Positions 25,533-34,540 of a stretch of DNA of 64,000 bases are shown here, in pieces. Source of the DNA: Moheibacter sediminis. Lineage in GTDB: Bacteria > Bacteroidota > Bacteroidia > Flavobacteriales > Weeksellaceae. Below the pieces are notes generated by a model. The model did not search any database, had not been told where the DNA came from, and saw nothing but the letters and a program-made list of their open reading frames with translations. The number at the start of each line of letters is the position of its first letter. The stretch's first letter is position 1. The translations under genes were made by a program, and so were the position numbers. The stretch lies in the NCBI RefSeq assembly GCF_900176425.1, contig NZ_FWXS01000004.1:186001-250000 (forward strand). Direction: 5' to 3'.

Positions 25533-26537
25533 TTATTTATTTTCGATAACGTCGATGAACGGATAGTCTTGTTCTGAATAAGTATATTTGTACATGTTTT
25601 CGAGTGGAGGATAAGCAGAGTCTTCTGCGTATTTCTCACATTCTTCTACGTCTAATTTAACTTGTTCTATGATAGCGTCTAATTCCTCTTGAGTAGCAAA
25701 ATTATTTTGAAGAATTTTATGCTGTACATTTAAAATCGGATCTTCGTCTTTGTATTTTTCAACTTCGTCTTTGGTTCTGTAAGGTTCAGCATCAGACATT
25801 GAATGTCCTCTGAATCTATAAGTTCTTATGTCTAAGAAAGTCGGGCCGTCTCCACGTCTTGCTCTTTCCAATGCTTCGAATGCTGCTTCAGCTACTTTTA
25901 CTGGATCCATTCCATCTACTGCAATCGATGGCATTTCATAACCCAAGCCTAGTTTGTAGATGTCGTTGTGGTTCGCAGTTCTCGATACTGAAGTACCCAT
26001 TGCGTATCCGTTATTCTCACAAACAAAAACTACAGGAAGTTTCCAAGTCATTGCCATGTTGAAAGTTTCATGCAAAGTTCCTTGGCGAGCTGCTCCATCT
26101 CCAAACAAACAAATGGTCACATTGTCACGACCGTTGTATTTATCTCCGAAAGCGATTCCTGCACCTACCGGGATTTGTCCACCAACGATTCCATGTCCGC
26201 CAAAAAAGTTATGTTCTTTACTGAAAATGTGCATCGATCCACCCAAACCTCTTGAAGTTCCGGTTTCTTTTCCGCATAATTCAGCCATCACTCTTTTTGG
26301 GTCAACGCCCATTGCCATCGGCCAAACGTGACATCTGTAAGCAGTAATCACATTGTCTTTTCCTTCGTGCATTGCATGTAGGAAACCCGCTGGTAGTGCT
26401 TCCTGACCATTATATAAATGTAAAAATCCTCTGATTTTTTGTTTCAAATAAAGTGAACGGCATTTGTCTTCAAACCGTCTCCAAAAATTCATATCTCTGT
26501 ACCATTGGAGATAAGTTTCTTTTGTAATTTTTTCCAT
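25533..26537 (-). CDS. pdhA: pyruvate dehydrogenase E1 alpha subunit
   Basis: 334 residues. Thiamine-diphosphate motif CLFGDGAARQGTLHETFNMA ... VCENNGYAMGT (GDG-N27-NN type), and the phosphorylation-loop region RTYRFRGHSMSDAEPYR. Typical of the alpha2beta2 E1 decarboxylase. It is encoded directly upstream of E2 and has its own minus-7 box after cdd. No E1 beta gene is in the window, as is common in flavobacteria where it lies at a separate locus. Confidence 0.96.
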   Translation of the reverse strand: MEKITKETYLQWYRDMNFWRRFEDKCRSLYLKQKIRGFLHLYNGQEALPAGFLHAMHEGKDNVITAYRCHVWPMAMGVDPKRVMAELCGKETGTSRGLGGSMHIFSKEHNFFGGHGIVGGQIPVGAGIAFGDKYNGRDNVTICLFGDGAARQGTLHETFNMAMTWKLPVVFVCENNGYAMGTSVSRTANHNDIYKLGLGYEMPSIAVDGMDPVKVAEAAFEALERARRGDGPTFLDIRTYRFRGHSMSDAEPYRTKDEVEKYKDEDPILNVQHKILQNNFATQEELDAIIEQVKLDVEECEKYAEDSAYPPLENMYKYTYSEQDYPFIDVIENK

Positions 26538-26556
26538 ATTTACTAACCGTGAAGCG

Positions 26557-26564
26557 CAAATTTA
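26557..26564 (-). promoter_or_regulatory. minus-7 box (TAAATTTG) for pdhA-pdhC
   Basis: Minus-strand TAAATTTG, 19 nt upstream of the pdhA ATG, in the gap between cdd and pdhA. It suggests the PDH genes are transcribed separately from cdd as well. Confidence 0.45.
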
Positions 26565-26593
26565 AAGGTTAAAATTAATATGTGCAAACTACT

Positions 26594-27067
26594 TTAAGAG
26601 AGTGAACGATTATCAAAATGTAAAGGAAGAAGTGCGGAAGCAGAAGAAATTGATAAAACCGACCCAGAAGTACTGTGCAATAAAATCTCAATGGATTGAT
26701 TTTGTAGGGCTTCGTATTCCAAAATGGTTTGTCTGCACATGCCACAAGGCGAAACATCTTTGTTTGTATCTAATACTGAAACGGCCATTTTAATTTTTTT
26801 CAAATCGGGAAAATTTGCGTGTACATAAGAAAGCAAAGTTCTTTCTGCGCAAATTCCAACCGGGTAAGAAGCGTTCTCCTGATTGCTTCCCGTTAAAATT
26901 TCTCCGTTTTCCAATAAAATAGCTGCGCCAACTCTAAAATTAGAATAAGGTGCGTAGGCTTTTTCGGCAGCTTCTTTTGATATTTGAACTAATTTTCTAT
27001 CTGAATCTGTTAACTCGTTTAAATCATTAAATTTTTGATATTCAAATTGATAGGTTTTCTTCTCCAT
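26594..27067 (-). CDS. cdd: cytidine deaminase
   Basis: 157 residues. Zinc-site motifs are YPVGICAERTLLS (Cys and catalytic Glu) and SPCGMCRQTILEYE (two Cys), and YSNFRVGAAI is the substrate loop. This is the homotetrameric cytidine deaminase type, hydrolysing cytidine to uridine in pyrimidine salvage. It lies 56 nt upstream of pdhA on the same strand, a pairing often seen in Flavobacteriia. The N-terminal extension (MEKKTYQFEYQKFNDLNELT) is somewhat longer than in other bacteria. Confidence 0.93.
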   Translation of the reverse strand: MEKKTYQFEYQKFNDLNELTDSDRKLVQISKEAAEKAYAPYSNFRVGAAILLENGEILTGSNQENASYPVGICAERTLLSYVHANFPDLKKIKMAVSVLDTNKDVSPCGMCRQTILEYEALQNQSIEILLHSTSGSVLSISSASALLPLHFDNRSLS

Positions 27068-27134
27068 AAAATTCTTCTAAAAGGGTAGGCAATTTAGAAA
27101 TTATTATTAACTTTTGAATCCAAAACCAATTTAA

Positions 27135-28670
27135 ATGTTAGTAAAAGTCTTTGGAAGTGCCATCTATGGCGTTTCAGCCAAAACAATTACCATAGAAGTA
27201 AATGTAGATACAGGCGTCGGATATTTCCTAGTAGGGCTGCCTGACAGCGCGATAAAAGAAAGTAATTTCCGTATCGGAACGGCACTTCAAAACCTCGGTT
27301 ATAAAATTCCCGGCAAAAAAATAACTATCAATATGGCTCCTGCGGATTTACAGAAAGAAGGCTCATCTTATGATTTGACCATTGCGATGGGAATTTTAGC
27401 GGCTTCGCAACAAATTAAATCTGAAGGGATTTCTGATTATTTAATCATGGGGGAATTGGCGCTGGATGGAATGCTTCGTCCAATAAAAGGAGTTTTGCCA
27501 ATTGCTGTACAAGCACGTGATGAGGGGTTCAAAGGTTTTATTCTTCCCAAACAAAATGCTAAAGAAGCTGCAATTGTAAGTGATTTGGATGTAATTGGCG
27601 TGGAGAATATTTCTGAGGTGATTGATTTTTTTAATCAAACCAAAATCATAGAATCACTAAAAGTGGACATCGAAAGTGAATTTTATTCGCAATTAAATCT
27701 GTTTCCTTTTGATTTTGCAGATGTGAAAGGTCAGGAAAATGTAAAACGTGCGCTGGAAATCGCTGCGGCAGGTGGTCACAACATTATATTGATCGGTCCG
27801 CCGGGAAGCGGAAAAACGATGCTAGCGAAACGGATTCCTTCTATTCTTCCTCCGTTAAGTATCGAAGAAGCGCTCGAAACCACCAAGATACATAGTGTTG
27901 CAGGAAAGCTGGGTGAAGTTTCTTCGTTGATGACGGTGCGCCCTTATTGCAGTCCGCATCATACAATTTCAGATGTTGCTTTAGTTGGCGGTGGAAGTTA
28001 CCCCCAGCCTGGAGAAATTTCGCTGGCGCACAATGGTGTTTTGTTTTTGGATGAATTACCGGAATTTAAACGGTCTGTTTTGGAGGTGATGCGACAACCT
28101 TTGGAGGATAGGGAGGTGACTATTTCCCGCGCGAAATTTACGGTAACTTATCCGTCGAGTTTCATGCTGGTGGCTTCCATGAATCCAAGCCCCAGTGGTT
28201 ATTTTCCTGATGATCCGAATAATACTTCGTCCCAAATGGAAATGCAGCGTTATATGAACAAAATTTCGGGACCACTTATTGACAGGATTGATTTGCACAT
28301 CGAAGTAAGTCCGGTTCCGTTTGATGATTTGTCGGCGGAGCGAAATGGGGAGAAAAGCATTGAAGTGCGGAAAAGGGTAGTGGAGGCAAGGAAAGTCCAG
28401 ACGGAAAGGTATAAGGAATTAAAAAATATACATTACAATGCGCAGATGGCGGCGAAACAATTGGATGAATTTTGCCGATTAGATAATGAAGGAAAGAAGC
28501 TAATCAAGTCGGCAATGGAAAGATTAAATCTTTCGGCGCGTGCTTATGACCGGATTTTGAGAGTGGCGAGAACGATTGCTGATTTGGAAAGAAATGAAGT
28601 TTTGCAGTCGTATCATATTGCGGAAGCGATTCAATATAGAAGTTTGGATCGTGAAGGTTGGGGAATTTGA
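27135..28670 (+). CDS. comM: YifB/ComM family Mg-chelatase-like AAA+ ATPase
   Basis: 511 residues. N-terminal Lon-protease-like fold (about 1-165, VDTGVGYFLVGLPDSAIKES), then a Mg-chelatase AAA+ module with Walker A GPPGSGKTM (Lys227) and LFLDELPEF Walker B, and the C-terminal Mg-chelatase domain (ARAYDRILRVARTIADLE). ComM is a hexameric branch-migration helicase acting during natural transformation in proteobacteria; the role in Bacteroidota is less clear. Divergent from cdd. Confidence 0.94.
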   Translation: MLVKVFGSAIYGVSAKTITIEVNVDTGVGYFLVGLPDSAIKESNFRIGTALQNLGYKIPGKKITINMAPADLQKEGSSYDLTIAMGILAASQQIKSEGISDYLIMGELALDGMLRPIKGVLPIAVQARDEGFKGFILPKQNAKEAAIVSDLDVIGVENISEVIDFFNQTKIIESLKVDIESEFYSQLNLFPFDFADVKGQENVKRALEIAAAGGHNIILIGPPGSGKTMLAKRIPSILPPLSIEEALETTKIHSVAGKLGEVSSLMTVRPYCSPHHTISDVALVGGGSYPQPGEISLAHNGVLFLDELPEFKRSVLEVMRQPLEDREVTISRAKFTVTYPSSFMLVASMNPSPSGYFPDDPNNTSSQMEMQRYMNKISGPLIDRIDLHIEVSPVPFDDLSAERNGEKSIEVRKRVVEARKVQTERYKELKNIHYNAQMAAKQLDEFCRLDNEGKKLIKSAMERLNLSARAYDRILRVARTIADLERNEVLQSYHIAEAIQYRSLDREGWGI

Positions 28671-28850
28671 AGTAGAGTGCTGAATGATGGGTACAGGGTG
28701 TTAATCTTATTTTAGGTTAGAAATTAGGTCGCTGAGCTGTTGATAAGGGCTTTGGGAGTTGTTTAGAATGATTCATTCTTGCTAAAGTCTCTGCAGAGGT
28801 GAGAGATTTTCATGGCTTTTAATTTTATAGTGAATATAATAAATGAATTG

Positions 28851-28887
28851 AAAAAAAAATCCCGACAAGTTTATACTTATCGGGATT
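28851..28887 (-). terminator. terminator of the S8 protease gene
   Basis: Minus strand: AATCCCGATAAG pairs with CTTGTCGGGATT (11 of 12 Watson-Crick, one G-U), 6-nt loop, followed by T9. Located 63 nt after the protease stop. Confidence 0.85.
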
Positions 28888-28916
28888 TTAGATTCCTCAT
28901 TTGCCGGAATGACAAG
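28888..28916. repeat. dispersed intergenic element, copy 1 (TTAGATT...AATGACA)
   Basis: 29 bp between comM and the S8 protease gene match 60197-60225 at 21 of 29 positions without gaps; both run from TTAGATT to AATGACA. On the minus strand it reads GTCATTCCGGCAAATGAGG then AATCTAA, the look of a short degenerate dispersed intergenic repeat. Confidence 0.45.
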
Positions 28917-28949
28917 TGATTATTTTTTCTTGTCAAATGACAAACTGTT

Positions 28950-30557
28950 TCATTTCTTTTTAGATGACATCTGCTCTGCCAATTGAACTGCTTTGTAAGC
29001 ATCAACTACACCACCTGTCACTGAAATATCAGCTAATTGAGGGTCTTTGTTTACCGACTGCATAATGATGTCTTTTACCTGAACGGCAGTCAGATTTGGA
29101 TAATGTGACCAAATCAATGCAGCTACACCTGCTGTAACCGGTGATGCCATACTTGTACCGTCTTCTGCTTTGTATTTGTCATGTGGAACAGTTGACATGA
29201 TGTTGGCTCCCGGTGCAAATACATCAACCGATTTTTTACCGTAGTTAGAGAAAGAAGCCTTCAATAACAATGGGTCTTCGGTAGAAGCGCCGATGGTCAA
29301 TAACGATTCGATGACTTTATTTCCTTTGTCGTCGAAATTGGTCGGATAATGCACTTCTTCGTCAATGTTTACGTTGTCGTTTCCGGCTGCTTTAATCAAT
29401 AAAGCACCTTTTTTCTCTGCATATTTCATCGCTTCCCAAACGATGTCTCTTTCGGGAGAATGAGATTTTCCGAAGGACATATTCAAAATTTTTGCTCCAT
29501 TATCTACTGCATAACGGATAGAGTTAGCAACGTCTTTGTCGCGCTCATCACCATTTGGAACGGTACGAACTCCAATGATTTTGATATGGTTTCCGGCTAT
29601 ACCATCTATTCCCTGATTGTTTCCACGAACTGCTGCAATCAAACCTGCAACGTGTGTTCCATGTCCTGCATCGGGGCCTTCAACATCAGCATTTCCGTAT
29701 ATTTTTTCTTTTTTGTCGGCGTAATTATCACCTACGATTCCACGCGATTCAAACTCTACATTGTAGTGCGCGTTGATACGTCCTTCAAAATATTCAACAT
29801 AACTTGTTAATTCACCACCAATGAAATCATAAATCTGCTGCATCGTTTTGCCTGACCAATCAGATTTTTCCATCATACCAAAAGCCATCATGGCGCCCAT
29901 TGCTTCTTGGGAAGGGTTGTATTTTCCTAAAGTTTCTTCTGTGACAATTGTTTCTTTGAAATCGTTGATAAGTACTTTGAAACCTTTGTCAACACCGTCT
30001 TTCATTTTGATTATCTGAGGAAGTGTTCCTTTAGCTTCAGCAAGTTTTGCAGCGATTTCAGCTTCGATGGCTTCATAATCTGCAAATTTCTCCGGATATT
30101 TTGATTTATTGGCTTCGTTTTTAGCAGTGTCAGGACTTGCAAACAAAGGGATGTATTCGTATTTGAAAACCCTTACTTTTTCCAAAGTATCCCCATCCAC
30201 ATTTTTACCATCTGCACCTCCGATGAAGTTCCAACCGTGGATGTCGTCGATGTATCCGTTTTTGTCATCGTCTTTCCCGTTTCCGGCTTTTTCTTTAGGG
30301 TTTACCCACATATTTGCTTGTAGATCTACGTGGTCAGCCTGGATTCCTCCGTCTAATACTGCAACGATAAATTCTTTAGGTTTACGGTTGTGTTCTTTTA
30401 AAAACTGCCAAGCTTTTTCGGTGTTTACACCATATATTCCGGTCGCTTCTTTGTCAGAGTTGTACCAAACTTCTTGTGTTTTTTCGGCTGCGGTTTGCGC
30501 CAATCCGCTTACTGAAAGCGTAAAAGCCAATCCGAGCGTAATCCAAAATTTATTCAT
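28950..30557 (-). CDS. secreted subtilisin-like (S8) serine peptidase
   Basis: 535 residues. Signal peptide MNKFWITLGLAFTLSVSGLAQ. Catalytic triad Asp69 (VAVLDGGIQADH), His299 (AGHGTHVAGLIAA) and Ser469 (DGTSMASPVTAG). About 230 residues separate Asp and His, much more than in plain subtilisins, because an insert (about 105-280, lysine- and glutamate-rich) interrupts the fold. No T9SS sorting domain is visible at the C-terminus (QLAEQMSSKKK), so it may be periplasmic. The 5' end overlaps wbqC by 8 nt. It probably degrades exported proteins; the substrate is unknown. Confidence 0.93.
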   Translation of the reverse strand: MNKFWITLGLAFTLSVSGLAQTAAEKTQEVWYNSDKEATGIYGVNTEKAWQFLKEHNRKPKEFIVAVLDGGIQADHVDLQANMWVNPKEKAGNGKDDDKNGYIDDIHGWNFIGGADGKNVDGDTLEKVRVFKYEYIPLFASPDTAKNEANKSKYPEKFADYEAIEAEIAAKLAEAKGTLPQIIKMKDGVDKGFKVLINDFKETIVTEETLGKYNPSQEAMGAMMAFGMMEKSDWSGKTMQQIYDFIGGELTSYVEYFEGRINAHYNVEFESRGIVGDNYADKKEKIYGNADVEGPDAGHGTHVAGLIAAVRGNNQGIDGIAGNHIKIIGVRTVPNGDERDKDVANSIRYAVDNGAKILNMSFGKSHSPERDIVWEAMKYAEKKGALLIKAAGNDNVNIDEEVHYPTNFDDKGNKVIESLLTIGASTEDPLLLKASFSNYGKKSVDVFAPGANIMSTVPHDKYKAEDGTSMASPVTAGVAALIWSHYPNLTAVQVKDIIMQSVNKDPQLADISVTGGVVDAYKAVQLAEQMSSKKK

Positions 30558-31164
30558 TGTGCGTAATTTTTATAATTTCTTCTAAATAAGTAGTAGATTT
30601 TGGTCCTTCGTTACAAAGTAAATCCAAAATGCTGAGGTCAGGTATGAATTCAAATTTGTCATCAAAAACCTGCAAGTATGGAGGAAATTGAATCTGTAAT
30701 TCTGCTTTGGGACTGAATTGATTTCTGAAATCAATGGATTCATCGACCAATTCATAAGATGCTGTCGTATTTAGATTTAAGTCTAATTTTAATTTTGAAC
30801 TGATGAATTCAATCGTTTTTAAATTTAAATCAAATAAATATTTCTCTTTCTTTTCAAAAATAGAAACAATTCCGTCTTCGTAATATTCAAAATAAGGTGA
30901 GCTGCGATAGGCTGAAAACAGCGATTTCAAATGCTCTTTCTGCCATGGATGATCATAAGAAATTTCCAAGTCTTTCATCTTGCGGCTGCCGTTATGAACA
31001 GTAGGAACTCCCAATCTCAATTTCCCGTTGGCGCCTTGTATGTAAAAGCGGTTGCGGTATGTTTGTTTTGGGAAATTTTCGTGGATTTCGAACTGGTAAT
31101 TTTCTGCTTTCATCAATTCAGCAAAATAAGAAACCGGTCCAAAATAAAATATCGGGAAAATCAT
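30550..31164 (-). CDS. WbqC family protein
   Basis: 204 residues. The opening FPIFYFGPVSYFAELMKAENYQFEIHENFPKQTYRNRFYI is the typical WbqC-like pattern (P-x-YFGP, QTYRNR), followed by LGVPTV and HPWQKEHLKSLFSAYRSSPYFEYY. The family is named after an O-antigen locus protein, but its activity is unproven. In Flavobacteriia it is found after lepB in the parA-parB-dapB neighbourhood, as here (78-nt gap). It overlaps the S8 protease gene by 8 nt. Confidence 0.88.
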   Translation of the reverse strand: MIFPIFYFGPVSYFAELMKAENYQFEIHENFPKQTYRNRFYIQGANGKLRLGVPTVHNGSRKMKDLEISYDHPWQKEHLKSLFSAYRSSPYFEYYEDGIVSIFEKKEKYLFDLNLKTIEFISSKLKLDLNLNTTASYELVDESIDFRNQFSPKAELQIQFPPYLQVFDDKFEFIPDLSILDLLCNEGPKSTTYLEEIIKITHNE

Positions 31165-31242
31165 TTTTAAATTTATTGTTGATTAACCTGGTCAGGATTA
31201 TCTTCGGGTCGAAAAGAATCTTGACTGGGTTTTACTAATCAT

Positions 31243-32775
31243 TTATTTATTTTCTTTCTGTTTTTTCTTTTTGATTCTGAAATAATCCCAAACGAAAAAT
31301 ATAACTAAAGCAGCTAAGACATAAAATCCGTAAGATTTCTTGTTGGGATTGTCATTGTTGATTGACGTCATGAAACGTTCCCAGATGAATTTTTTAGGGG
31401 CCGGTTCAAACATTCCGTTCATGTTTGCCCAAACCAAAATCGGACGGCCGATGATGTGGTTTTCTGGAACAGGACCAAAGAAACGTGAATCTAAAGACTG
31501 GTTTCTGTTATCACCGCTCATGAAGAAATAATCTTGCTGAATGGTATATTCGTTGGTTTCTTTTCCATTGATGAAAATTTTATCGCCATCGACTTTCAGT
31601 GTATTTCCTTCATAATTTGAGATCATTTTTTTGTACAATTCAATATTGGAAGAATTTAACTTAATAACATCTCCTTCTTTAGGTACATAATAAGAACCAT
31701 AATTGTCTTGGTTCCAATTTTTATTCATTGGAAAAGAATTATCGATGTTTGGTCCAAATTCTTTTTGATCTTCTGGAGTAATGATTCTTTTTATTTCAGT
31801 AACGTTTTGACTTGCTTTGAACTGCTGGAACATTTCTTCTGTTAAAGCAAAAAAGACATAAACAAAATTTTCACCCATTTTACCTTTTAGGACATAATCT
31901 CCTTGAATCAAACCATAATCTCTATAAAGTAATTCCGGACTAAACATTGTTTTTGACACAACTTCATAACGATGTTGAACGAGTGCATCTTTTTTCGGCA
32001 CGAACAATTTTCCATTTACATATAATTCTCCTTGTTTGTATTGAATGGAATCGCCCGGCATTCCCACCAAACGTTTTACATAAGCATCTTTTCTGTCAAT
32101 TGCATCGAAAATAGAATCGGCAGGATAACTGAAAACAACAATGTCATTTGATTTTAATTTGCTCCAGCCAGGCAAGCGCATATAAGGTAATCTCGCTTTG
32201 TCCACATAAGCATTTCGGTTGATGAATTCAGAAAAAGGAATTCCAATCGGCGTAAATGGAACGCGGACACCATAACTTACTTTGTCAACGAACAATGCAT
32301 CTCCGATTTTGATCGTGTTTTCCATTGAGCCCGTTGGTACAACCATCGGCTGGATGAACCAAGTGTGTACCAAAGTCGCTAAAATCACTGCGAAAATCAA
32401 AGCAGCGATGAAAGTTCCTTGTCGCTCTTCAGGTCCTTCGTAATGCGGTTTTTCAACGTAATTCAAATAAAATGAATACAAACCGACCGTTACAATCATC
32501 AAAATCGAATCTGTCCAGGTTCGTTTTCCGAAACTTCTTCCGAAATCTACCCAATAAACCCACCACATAATCGGTGCAACTATGGGTGTGTAGAAAAGGA
32601 TGATCCACCATTTCGGGCGTTTGATAAGGTCTAACCCAATCCAAATATTGTAAAAAGGTATAAATGCTTCCCAAGCCTTTCTGCCGGCATTTTTGTAAAG
32701 CTGCCAAGTGGAAGCACCATATATAATCTGATACAGAAGAAATCCGATTAACCAATAAAGTAATATCATTTTCAT
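31243..32775 (-). CDS. lepB: signal peptidase I
   Basis: 510 residues, longer than proteobacterial LepB. The N-terminal part (about 1-110) is a membrane region with several helices (YNIWIGLDLIKRPKWW) found in the Bacteroidota form. The peptidase domain has nucleophile Ser150 in VPTGSMENT and general base Lys234 in YVKRLVGMPGD, and a C-terminal box SGDNRNQSLDSRFFGPVP. It cleaves signal peptides on the outer face of the inner membrane. The distance between Ser and Lys is extended by the usual beta insertion. A hydrophobic stretch near the C-terminus (FYVLAALVIFFVWDYF) may be another helix. Confidence 0.96.
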   Translation of the reverse strand: MKMILLYWLIGFLLYQIIYGASTWQLYKNAGRKAWEAFIPFYNIWIGLDLIKRPKWWIILFYTPIVAPIMWWVYWVDFGRSFGKRTWTDSILMIVTVGLYSFYLNYVEKPHYEGPEERQGTFIAALIFAVILATLVHTWFIQPMVVPTGSMENTIKIGDALFVDKVSYGVRVPFTPIGIPFSEFINRNAYVDKARLPYMRLPGWSKLKSNDIVVFSYPADSIFDAIDRKDAYVKRLVGMPGDSIQYKQGELYVNGKLFVPKKDALVQHRYEVVSKTMFSPELLYRDYGLIQGDYVLKGKMGENFVYVFFALTEEMFQQFKASQNVTEIKRIITPEDQKEFGPNIDNSFPMNKNWNQDNYGSYYVPKEGDVIKLNSSNIELYKKMISNYEGNTLKVDGDKIFINGKETNEYTIQQDYFFMSGDNRNQSLDSRFFGPVPENHIIGRPILVWANMNGMFEPAPKKFIWERFMTSINNDNPNKKSYGFYVLAALVIFFVWDYFRIKKKKQKENK

Positions 32776-33030
32776 TTCAATTAAAGTGTGCTAATTTAAT
32801 ATTTTAAGACAAGACGGCGTGAGAAAAGTTAAATTGAAAATGTTATTTTTTGTTAAAAGAATTTTAATGAAGGGTTTGAAATAATTTTTTGGTCGAATTT
32901 AATCAGATTTTACTACAAGTTTTATCTGCTTTGTTTCAGAAATTAACCCGATTACAATTATTTAAGAAATAATTAAAATGGTATTAAAATTGAAAGTTGT
33001 AATTTAGGTTGCTGGGATAAATTTAAGTCA

Positions 33031-33768
33031 ATGGAAACAAATCTAAATTTCGAATCTATCTGGGGTAATAATAAAAAAATCACATTTTGGGATCGATTTT
33101 TTAAAACACATCATTTACAAAAAAAAGCACTCAGCACACCTTCCATGATTCAGCAAAATTGTGAAGGTCTTTCGCTTGGAAATCAGCATGTAAAATCTCT
33201 TATATTTTCTACCGACATGGCATTGATTGAAAATAACGATGCCGATGCGGTGCTGGCTGTTTATCCATTTGCACCTTCTACAAAATTGATGAAAACTTTG
33301 ATTGGGTTTTCAGATAAACCTGTGGTTTGCGGCGTCGGCGGCGGAACTACAAAGGGTAAAAAATCTATCGAAATGGCGATGTTTGCACAAGATTCGGGCG
33401 CATCTGGGGTGATTGTGAATATTCCTTTTGAAAACAGAGATTTGGAACGTATGAGAAAAAGCATTTCCATTCCGATTGTGGCGAGCATTGCTTCTTCAGA
33501 AAAATCGGTTATCCAAAACAGAATCAATTCAGGAGTCGATGTGTTTCATGTGACCGGTGGGAAAAACACAAGTGAAATTGTGAAAGGAATTTCTTCTTTG
33601 TTTCCTTATGTTTCAATTATGGCAACGGGTGGAAATAATTTTGGGAGCATCGAAGCATCGATCAATTCAGGCGCAAATGCCATCGTGCTTTCGCCGCCTT
33701 CTAATAAAGATTTGTTCAAGTCTGTGATGGAAAAATACCGTAAAGGAGTGAAATTATTCAGGTTTTAA
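33031..33768 (+). CDS. TIM-barrel protein, KDPG-aldolase/phosphate-binding-like, function unknown
   Basis: 245 residues. Alternating beta-alpha pattern with strands ADAVLAVYPF, KPVVCGVGGGTTKG, SGVIVNIPF, IPIVASIAS, GVDVFHVTGG, VSIMATGGNNFGSI and ANAIVLSPPS. The last two resemble the phosphate-binding loops of NanE/ThiE/KDPG-aldolase-type barrels. I cannot assign a reaction; proteins of this kind are sometimes labelled hydrolase in databases without evidence. It is on the opposite strand and inserted between lepB and dapB, genes normally close together in Flavobacteriia, and its end overlaps the dapB end by 4 nt. A 255-nt AT-rich promoter region precedes it. Confidence 0.6.
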   Translation: METNLNFESIWGNNKKITFWDRFFKTHHLQKKALSTPSMIQQNCEGLSLGNQHVKSLIFSTDMALIENNDADAVLAVYPFAPSTKLMKTLIGFSDKPVVCGVGGGTTKGKKSIEMAMFAQDSGASGVIVNIPFENRDLERMRKSISIPIVASIASSEKSVIQNRINSGVDVFHVTGGKNTSEIVKGISSLFPYVSIMATGGNNFGSIEASINSGANAIVLSPPSNKDLFKSVMEKYRKGVKLFRF

Positions 33769-34469
33769 TCCAATCCCAAAACATCTTTCATCGAGAAAAA
33801 TCCGCTTTTGCCGTGGATCCATTCCGCTGCCAAAACGGCTCCGAATGCAAATCCTTTTCTCGTATGCGCTGTGTGCGTAATTTCAATTGTATCTACTTCT
33901 GAAATATATGAAACAGTATGCATTCCGGGAACATTTTCGATTCGTAAAGCTTTGATGGGAATGATTTCATCTGAGATTGATTCATCCAGTTTCCAATCGG
34001 TTTTATCTGAATTTTCAATGATTCCTCTGGCAAGAGAAATCGCTGTACCGCTGGGTGCATCTAGTTTTTGGGTATGGTGGATTTCCTCTAACTCAATTTT
34101 GTATTCAGGATATTTCGCCATCAATTTCGCCAAGCGTTCATTGAGTTCAAAAAATAAATTTACGCCCAAACTGAAATTAGATCCATACAAAAATGCACAA
34201 TCTTTTTTTTGATTTAATTCTATGATCTCATGTAAATGTTCCAACCATCCTGTTGTTCCTGAAATCGTTGGAATTTTATTTTCTATTAAAGTTCTAATAT
34301 TTTCAAAAGCCACTTCAGGATTTGAAAATTCAATCGCAACATCGACATTTTTCAAATCATCAACTTCCGGTTTTCGGTTCAATTTAACTGAAACAGTATG
34401 ACCGCGTTCAATTAAAATTTCTTCGATGGTTTTACCCATTTTTCCGTATCCGATGATGGCTATGTTCAT
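33765..34469 (-). CDS. dapB: 4-hydroxy-tetrahydrodipicolinate reductase
   Basis: 234 residues. NAD(P)-binding GYGKMGKTIEEI at the N-terminus, SGTTGW, and the catalytic/substrate segment EIHHTQKLDAPSGTAISLARGI. It reduces HTPA in lysine and diaminopimelate synthesis. The protein is shorter than E. coli DapB (about 270), as usual in Bacteroidota. It lies between the TIM-barrel gene and DUF5683, in the expected parAB neighbourhood. Confidence 0.95.
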   Translation of the reverse strand: MNIAIIGYGKMGKTIEEILIERGHTVSVKLNRKPEVDDLKNVDVAIEFSNPEVAFENIRTLIENKIPTISGTTGWLEHLHEIIELNQKKDCAFLYGSNFSLGVNLFFELNERLAKLMAKYPEYKIELEEIHHTQKLDAPSGTAISLARGIIENSDKTDWKLDESISDEIIPIKALRIENVPGMHTVSYISEVDTIEITHTAHTRKGFAFGAVLAAEWIHGKSGFFSMKDVLGLD

Positions 34470-34475
34470 TTTTAT

Positions 34476-34517
34476 TTTAGAATTTAGAATTTAGAATTTA
34501 GAATTTAGAATTTAGAA
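34476..34517. repeat. heptanucleotide tandem array (TTTAGAA) x 6
   Basis: Six perfect consecutive copies of the 7-mer TTTAGAA fill the gap between dapB and the DUF5683 gene, 7 nt upstream of the dapB start on the minus strand. No coding sense is possible here. Copy number could vary by slippage and affect dapB spacing. Confidence 0.95.
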
Positions 34518-34540
34518 TTATCTTAAGCATCCCGCCTCCA

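Noticed and set aside
34476-34517. Short regularly spaced repeats as CRISPR
   Set aside because: Units are 7 bp, contiguous and without spacers; no cas genes in the window. The same applies to the arrays at 59727 and 60605.
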